Shown here piece after piece: positions 39,401 to 43,111 of a stretch of 43,111 bases of DNA. The notes under the pieces are model-generated. The model was not told where the DNA came from. It saw only the letters and a program-made list of their open reading frames with translations, and did not search any database. Both the position numbers and the translations under genes were made by a program. Position 1 is the stretch's first letter. Every line of letters begins with the position of its first letter. The stretch is from Alcanivorax sp. DG881 (GTDB lineage: Bacteria; Pseudomonadota; Gammaproteobacteria; Pseudomonadales; Alcanivoracaceae), in the NCBI RefSeq assembly GCF_000155615.1, contig NZ_DS989915.1:3613796-3656906 (forward strand). The letters are read 5' to 3'.

Positions 39401-41992
39401 GACCGTTACGCCGTTGGCGACACGGCCCATATTCAATTGCCCGCTGTGGCCAAGGGCCGCCTGCTGGTGAGTCTGGAAACCGGTTCACGGGTACTGGATC
39501 ACTACTGGCTGCCCGCCAACGGTGAAGCGCAAACCCTGGATATCCCCATCACCGCCAACATGGCGCCCAACGTGTACGTTCACGTGGCGCTGCTGCAGCC
39601 GCACAGCGGCCGCAACAACGACCGGCCCATCCGACTTTATGGGTTGGTGCCGCTATTGGTGGATGACCCGAATACCCGTCTTGCCCCGCAAGTGAGCGCC
39701 CCCGACAAGGTGAAACCGGAAGACACCTTTACCGTGAAGGTCAGTGAAAAGCAGGGCAAGCCGATGACCTACACCCTGGCGCTGGTGGATGAGGGCCTGC
39801 TTGGCCTGACCAACTACCAGACCCCGAACCCTCACGACAGTTTCTACCGTCGCGAAGCCCTTGGCGTGCTGACCTGGGATCTGTTCGACATGGTGGTGGG
39901 GGCCTACGGGGCAGAGCTGGATCAGCTGCTGGCACTGGGCGGCTCCGACGGGGCTGACGATGGCCGGGAAAAGCAGCGTCGCCGCTTCCCGCCGGTGGTG
40001 AAGTTCCTGGGCCCGTTCACGCTGGATGCCAATGAAACCGCCAATCACGAGATTACCTTGCCGCCGTACATGGGCCAGGTGCGGGCCATGGTGGTGGCCG
40101 GTGACAACGGCGCCTACGGCAAGGCCGAACAGGACATTACCGTCACCCAGCCGCTGACGGTGCTGAGCACCTTGCCACGGGTGCTGGGGCCGGGCGAAAG
40201 CGTGTCGCTGCCGGTTACCGTGTTTGTCACCGACGACAGCCTGAAAACAGTCACCCTGACCGTGGACGCCGATGAAGACCTGTTCGAGGTGGAGCAGGGC
40301 AAAGCCACACTGACCTTCACCGGCCCGTCCGATCAGATTGCCATGCTGAAAATCACCGCCAAACAGCAGGTGGGCACTGGCGACATCACCGTCACCGCAA
40401 AAGGCGGCAAACACCGTGCCTCGGAAACCGTGCACCTGCCGGTGCGCGCGGCTAACCCGCCCACCACCCGCGATACCCGCAAGGTGCTGGCGCCCGGTGA
40501 AATCTGGGCGCTGGAATCGCAGCCCCATGGCATGGCCGGGACCAATAGCAGCACCGTGGTGGTCAGTGCTTTGCCCGCCATGGGTCTGGAGCGCCGGTTG
40601 GACTACCTGCTGCGCTACCCGCATGGCTGCATCGAGCAGACCACCTCATCGGTGTTGCCGCAGCTATACCTGAATCAGCTACTGCAACTGGACGAGCAGC
40701 AAAAGCAGGAGGTTCAGGACAACGTTACCGCGGGCATCGAGCGCCTCAAGCGCTTCCAGCTGGCCGATGGCGGTTTCAGCTACTGGCCCGGCCTGGCCAA
40801 TGCCAGCGACTGGGGCACCAGCTATGCCGGCCACTTCCTGCTGGAAGCCAAACGGCTTGGCTACGCGGTGCCGGCCACCATGCTGGATAACTGGACGGCC
40901 TATCAGGTTCGCCGCAGCCAGAGCCAGGGCGATCGCCCCTGGCAGTGGAGCGCGGAAGCCTATCGCCAGTACACCCTGGCCCTGGCGGGCAAACCGCAGG
41001 TCGGCGCCATGAACCGGCTGCGCGAGCGGCTGCAAATGGCCAAGCCGGATTACTCACGCAGTGCAAGTTATCACAGTGGCCGCTGGTTGCTGGCAGCGGC
41101 CTACCTGCAAATGGGCCTTAGCGATGTGGCGGCGGAACTCACCGCCAACGCTGCTGCCGATCTGGAATACGATGGCGCCAGTTACACCTATGGTTCCTTG
41201 CTGCGCGATCAGGCTATCCGCCTCACCGTGGCCGATGCCCGTGGCGATACCGCCGAGGCCTGGCCTCTGGCGCAGGACATCGCCAGCCAGCTTTCTGCCG
41301 ATCACTGGTACAGCACCCAGACCACGGCCTGGTCGCTGATGGCCATGGCCCGTTATGCGGGTAGCCAGAGCGATGAGCAGGGCTATCAATTTGCGATGCG
41401 TGAAGGCAAGCAGGGCTGGCAGGACATCGCGGCCACCTCACCGGTTTACCGCCAGGCACTGACCGATAGCGAAACCGCCCGGGCCTTTAGTGTCCGCAAC
41501 GACAGCGAACGCAAACTGTTTGTCACCCTGAGCAACACCGGCACGCCGTTGCCGGGGAACGAACAGGCCAGCAGTGACGGGCTCAGCCTGACCACCCGCT
41601 TCCTGGCAGAGGGCAAACCGGTGAACCCGGCCAGCTTGCCCCAGGGGCAGGATTTTGTTGTCGAAGTCACCGTGACCAACACCGGGAACAGCAGCCTGGA
41701 GAACCTGGCGCTCACCCAGATCCTGCCGTCTGGCTGGCAAATTACCAGCAGCCGGCTGGATGGTAGCGCCGACGATCAGGAGCGCGTCACGTACCAGGAT
41801 CTGCGCGACGATCGTGTCATGCATTACTTCGACCTGAAGCCCGGCAGCAAGCACAGTCTCACCGTGCGCGTGGCCCTCAACGCGTCCTTTGCCGGGCGTT
41901 TCTACCTGCCCGCCTGGAACGTGGAAGCCATGTACGACGGCACCCGCCAGGCCCGCAGTAAAGGGCAATGGATTGAGGTGAAACGCGATTAG
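36410..41992 (+). CDS. yfhM: Alpha-2-macroglobulin family lipoprotein, YfhM type
   Basis: Bacterial alpha-2-macroglobulins are thought to trap foreign proteases in the periplasm. This 1860-residue form is larger than E. coli YfhM (1653). The lipobox LIAAC places the lipid on Cys23. Asp at +2 (CDD) predicts retention in the inner membrane, as in E. coli. The thioester motif CIEQ is intact at residues 1407-1410 (HGCIEQTTSS), within an alpha-helical thioester domain. Macroglobulin-like beta domains precede it. The frame is open to 36209, but ATG at 36410 follows GGGAAGGG and gives the signal peptide. Its usual partner pbpC lies 967 bases downstream, beyond a REP/RAYT block. Confidence 0.92.
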   Translation: MPSRGLSVFRLLMLWAVLLIAACDDKSDTTGKGESNGAVAEQGETDPAVSPLDDRWQTHLAALPAGTISARAPLVVRFNHPVVTPDQLDKPQSGVARLLPERAVTAVFTAEDRLEIRPAEPLPGGESLTLVLYAQGLGNVDDALSPAEFSLQVLRQQLSLTVESLLPTDDGGEMVLRGSLETRDLADQAHVEAVLDARQNDKTLAINWQHDSAGLRHDFSVTGIVREQQASDVSLRWDAAPLGVNNEGNRHYTVPALKNFAVTNVRAVSYPKPHVQVNFSEALKATQNLKGLVTLNGKAPRVEVDGSTLRIYPQDELEDDVKLVIDGSLRSASQGRLTDKLEKTVTLMTNKPGVRFVGDGTILPDGKQLSVPFEAVGVRSVKVQAFRVFDDNIGRYLQGSELNEADMDSRSGRYLWQKTLTLPGNGDGWQRYQLDLTELMAKHPNGLVHLTLAIDGDDISYSCPDGALKKKTTLPDSYEGPGQDEDRSDLYENYYADAGYLSWYEKDNPCSDSYYQYNDLASSTRAFLASNLGLIAKRGQNDTLLVVATELDSNTPAEDVVLKAYNYQLQQVGMGLTDAEGMASLTLDGSAYYLEAVKDRDNGYLKLARNRALPTNQFNTGGQQVRDGLKGFFYGERDVWRPGDDIHLTFILEDQDNTIPAGHPLTLDWFDPRGNKVKSYTLDKPVGDFYAFTLQTDEDAPTGNWRAVARLGQRYFDTPIRVEAIKPNRLKIELDLPETLYTNEATDIGLFTQWLNGATAANLNADMKVRVSARTTRFSGYDAYHFDDPTRKLSSEPFTAFDGNVDAKGNATVPLTVNVEQTPGMLRATLTTRVFENSGDYSTQIRSVPVYPFKHWVGMRVPEGSGWGGALSREGLHAIDLISLDSDGKPDASRPLDISVYQIDWRWWWDRAGDDLSNYISDPNTKRVADAQITTDAEGRAQWNLNGEDYDWGRHLIRICDRQSDHCTAQTVYLGWSWEQASGSQDAATRLSLSADQDRYAVGDTAHIQLPAVAKGRLLVSLETGSRVLDHYWLPANGEAQTLDIPITANMAPNVYVHVALLQPHSGRNNDRPIRLYGLVPLLVDDPNTRLAPQVSAPDKVKPEDTFTVKVSEKQGKPMTYTLALVDEGLLGLTNYQTPNPHDSFYRREALGVLTWDLFDMVVGAYGAELDQLLALGGSDGADDGREKQRRRFPPVVKFLGPFTLDANETANHEITLPPYMGQVRAMVVAGDNGAYGKAEQDITVTQPLTVLSTLPRVLGPGESVSLPVTVFVTDDSLKTVTLTVDADEDLFEVEQGKATLTFTGPSDQIAMLKITAKQQVGTGDITVTAKGGKHRASETVHLPVRAANPPTTRDTRKVLAPGEIWALESQPHGMAGTNSSTVVVSALPAMGLERRLDYLLRYPHGCIEQTTSSVLPQLYLNQLLQLDEQQKQEVQDNVTAGIERLKRFQLADGGFSYWPGLANASDWGTSYAGHFLLEAKRLGYAVPATMLDNWTAYQVRRSQSQGDRPWQWSAEAYRQYTLALAGKPQVGAMNRLRERLQMAKPDYSRSASYHSGRWLLAAAYLQMGLSDVAAELTANAAADLEYDGASYTYGSLLRDQAIRLTVADARGDTAEAWPLAQDIASQLSADHWYSTQTTAWSLMAMARYAGSQSDEQGYQFAMREGKQGWQDIAATSPVYRQALTDSETARAFSVRNDSERKLFVTLSNTGTPLPGNEQASSDGLSLTTRFLAEGKPVNPASLPQGQDFVVEVTVTNTGNSSLENLALTQILPSGWQITSSRLDGSADDQERVTYQDLRDDRVMHYFDLKPGSKHSLTVRVALNASFAGRFYLPAWNVEAMYDGTRQARSKGQWIEVKRD

Positions 41993-42006
41993 ACCCAAAT
42001 GCTCAA

Positions 42007-42040
42007 TGTCGGCTTACGCCTTCAGGCTAAGCCGACCTAC
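42007..42040 (+). repeat. REP element A
   Basis: TGTCGGCTTACGCCTTCAGG followed by CTAAGCCGACCTAC folds into a hairpin (GTCGGCTTA/TAAGCCGAC). It is 14 bases past the alpha-2-macroglobulin stop and could stabilise or end that message. Confidence 0.85.
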
Positions 42041-42075
42041 GGGGAGTGCCCACGCGATATTTTGGTGCTCGGCGT

Positions 42076-42108
42076 GTAGGTCGTGTTAGGCGTAGCCGTA
42101 ACCCGACA
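42076..42108 (-). repeat. REP element B
   Basis: GTAGGTCGTGTTAGGCGTAG then CCGTAACCCGACA; inverted with respect to element A, together forming a BIME-like pair. Confidence 0.85.
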
Positions 42109-42139
42109 CCCTGCCTCGTTGCTTGCAGCACATGCCCAA

Positions 42140-42170
42140 TGTCGGATTACGTCTTGCAGGCTAAGCCGAC
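42140..42170 (+). repeat. REP element C (degenerate)
   Basis: TGTCGGATTACGTCTTGCAG then GCTAAGCCGAC has mismatches in the stem and lacks the CTAC end. It is the REP closest to the 3' end of the RAYT gene, 8 bases away. Confidence 0.7.
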
Positions 42171-42177
42171 GCAGGGG

Positions 42178-42672
42178 TTATTCGTTACCAATGTCGTCCG
42201 GAAGCAGCGGATTGCCGCCCCAATCAGCCGGATACAGGCCACGGGCCACGTCGCGGTGGAAGCTGCTGTAGGGCCAAGCGGCGGGTTGGTGGACGTAACC
42301 ATGCTTTACTGGGTTGAAGTAAATGTAGTCGGTGTGATTATACAGATCGCTTTCATCTCGAAGGGTGTGTTCCCAGAAGCGGTTTTGCCAGATCGGGGTG
42401 TCTATTTGGCGATTTTTTGTGACCATTCCTTTGAGTAAACGCCAACGGGTTGAGAAATCATGATCTTCTTCCGGCAAGGTCCAAATGCAGTGGAGATGGT
42501 CCGGAAGGATGACGATGGCGTCGATGCGCAAAGGGTGACGTTTTTGTACGGTTTTGAAAGCGTGGCGAAGTGCGTTAATCGTCGGTTCATTGGTCAGAAT
42601 CGGTTTGCGTTGATGTGTGACCAAGGTGAAAAAATAGCAGCCGCCGGAGAGATAATTGCGCCGGTAGTGCAT
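42178..42672 (-). CDS. REP-associated tyrosine transposase (RAYT)
   Basis: The 164-residue protein is of the Y1/HUH family that acts on REP sequences. The metal-binding His pair H59 and H61 sits in LPDHLHCIW. The catalytic tyrosine is in DYIYFNPVKHG (about residues 115-125). WPYSSFHR near the end is also typical. All key residues are intact, so it could be active. It is flanked by three REP hairpins on each side, which are the expected single-strand substrates. RAYTs do not usually move as IS elements do; they are thought to spread REPs and be kept by the host. Confidence 0.93.
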   Translation of the reverse strand: MHYRRNYLSGGCYFFTLVTHQRKPILTNEPTINALRHAFKTVQKRHPLRIDAIVILPDHLHCIWTLPEEDHDFSTRWRLLKGMVTKNRQIDTPIWQNRFWEHTLRDESDLYNHTDYIYFNPVKHGYVHQPAAWPYSSFHRDVARGLYPADWGGNPLLPDDIGNE

Positions 42673-42783
42673 GGGGCCTCATTGTTTGTTTTGGAATATC
42701 AGATTACGACCCAATACGCGAGAAAACGAGAGGACATTCGCGCAACCCATTGTCGGCGTTATGCCCACCGTGCAGCCCTCCGT

Positions 42784-42818
42784 GTAGGTCGAATTAGGCC
42801 GAAGGCCGTAATCCGACA
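42784..42818 (-). repeat. REP element D
   Basis: GTAGGTCGAATTAGGCCGAA then GGCCGTAATCCGACA; stem GTCGAATTA/TAATCCGAC with one mismatch. It is the first REP upstream of the RAYT start. Confidence 0.8.
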
Positions 42819-42847
42819 GCCCAGGGTACGGCCACATCTAACCCTTG

Positions 42848-42881
42848 TGTCGGATTACGCCTTTAGGCTAATTCGACCTAC
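42848..42881 (+). repeat. REP element E
   Basis: TGTCGGATTACGCCTTTAGG then CTAATTCGACCTAC; inverted with respect to element D, as in a BIME. Confidence 0.82.
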
Positions 42882-42897
42882 ATGCAGGAGCTCGGTC

Positions 42898-42930
42898 GTA
42901 GGTCGTGTTAGGCGCAGCCGTAACCCGACA
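42898..42930 (-). repeat. REP element F
   Basis: GTAGGTCGTGTTAGGCGCAG then CCGTAACCCGACA, nearly identical to element B. It ends 29 bases before the pbpC start. Confidence 0.82.
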
Positions 42931-42959
42931 ATGGGACTTGTTCCGGGCTCTCACCGACA

Positions 42960-43111
42960 ATGAACCTGCGCTACGTCTTCCTGATCCCGCTAATCACCGC
43001 CGTGCCGATCGTCGCCGCACTGCAGTTCTGGCCGCTGCCGGATCGGCTCACGAACACCCCTTACGCCACCTTGATGCTGGACCGGCATGACCGCCTGCTT
43101 GGTGCCCGCAT
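42960..43111 (+). CDS. pbpC: Penicillin-binding protein 1C, N-terminal part (runs off the window)
   Basis: Fifty complete codons are visible: a short cytosolic start, a membrane helix (about residues 5-22, VFLIPLITAVPIVAAL) and then LMLDRHDRLLGARI, which matches the start of PBP1C just ahead of its transglycosylase domain. PBP1C partners the YfhM-type alpha-2-macroglobulin in many bacteria, which supports the call. No clear ribosome site precedes the ATG; in-frame alternatives upstream are absent. The gap from element F is 29 bases, so the promoter may lie in or before the REP cluster. Confidence 0.8.
   Translation, partial: MNLRYVFLIPLITAVPIVAALQFWPLPDRLTNTPYATLMLDRHDRLLGAR

Overview
The window reads as a chromosomal segment of a gammaproteobacterium. 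Gene density is high and GC content is moderately high. Several features fit the Alcanivorax/Oceanospirillales lineage: a GMC alcohol dehydrogenase of the AlkJ type, E. coli-like yadGH, queF and ccm genes, REP elements with a RAYT transposase, and Pseudomonas-like repeats. The genus is an inference; no rRNA or other marker is present. I see no phage, integrase, plasmid or CRISPR locus.

Layout. 193-3033: cytochrome c maturation genes ccmABCDE; ccmF, ccmG and ccmH do not follow. 3257-7552: a RimK-like ATP-grasp ligase, a DUF2157/GDYXXLXY membrane pair and a glutathione S-transferase. Two near-identical AT-rich inverted-repeat elements close off ccmE and the GDYXXLXY gene. 7738-7923: tRNA-Glu(TTC) and tRNA-Gly(GCC) with a strong promoter and a terminator. 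8088-11809: a histidine phosphatase, the ABC exporter yadG-yadH, the queuosine enzyme queF and a DUF4870 protein. 11824-12004: a REP-heptamer-REP composite repeat. 12019-15305 (minus strand): an AbgT transporter, tRNA-Ser(GGA), and a MAPEG/thioesterase/nitroreductase operon. 15476-21654: a membrane class III adenylate cyclase, a membrane-anchored beta-helix protein flanked by repeats, an AlkJ-like dehydrogenase and a DUF3047 protein. 21965-22525: an HNH endonuclease.

22665-34870 is a complete pel exopolysaccharide operon: pelA, pelB in two pieces, then pelC, pelD, pelE, pelF and pelG. The genes overlap or nearly touch. PelF (glycosyltransferase), PelD (c-di-GMP receptor), PelE and PelG would form the inner-membrane synthase. 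PelA would deacetylate and hydrolyse the polymer in the periplasm. PelB and PelC would carry it across the outer membrane. Two things are unusual: PelB is encoded by two ORFs, each with its own membrane-targeting segment, and pelA appears to start at an AUU codon. Past pelG lies a structured region ending in a minus-strand terminator, a candidate 3'-UTR small RNA.

35133-43111: a DUF3080 protein diverges from a very large alpha-2-macroglobulin lipoprotein of the YfhM type with an intact CIEQ thioester motif. Its usual partner pbpC begins at 42960 and runs off the window. A RAYT transposase with three REP hairpins on each side sits between the two.

The least explained material is between the genes: at least five repeat families, several placed exactly at gene ends or next to terminators.
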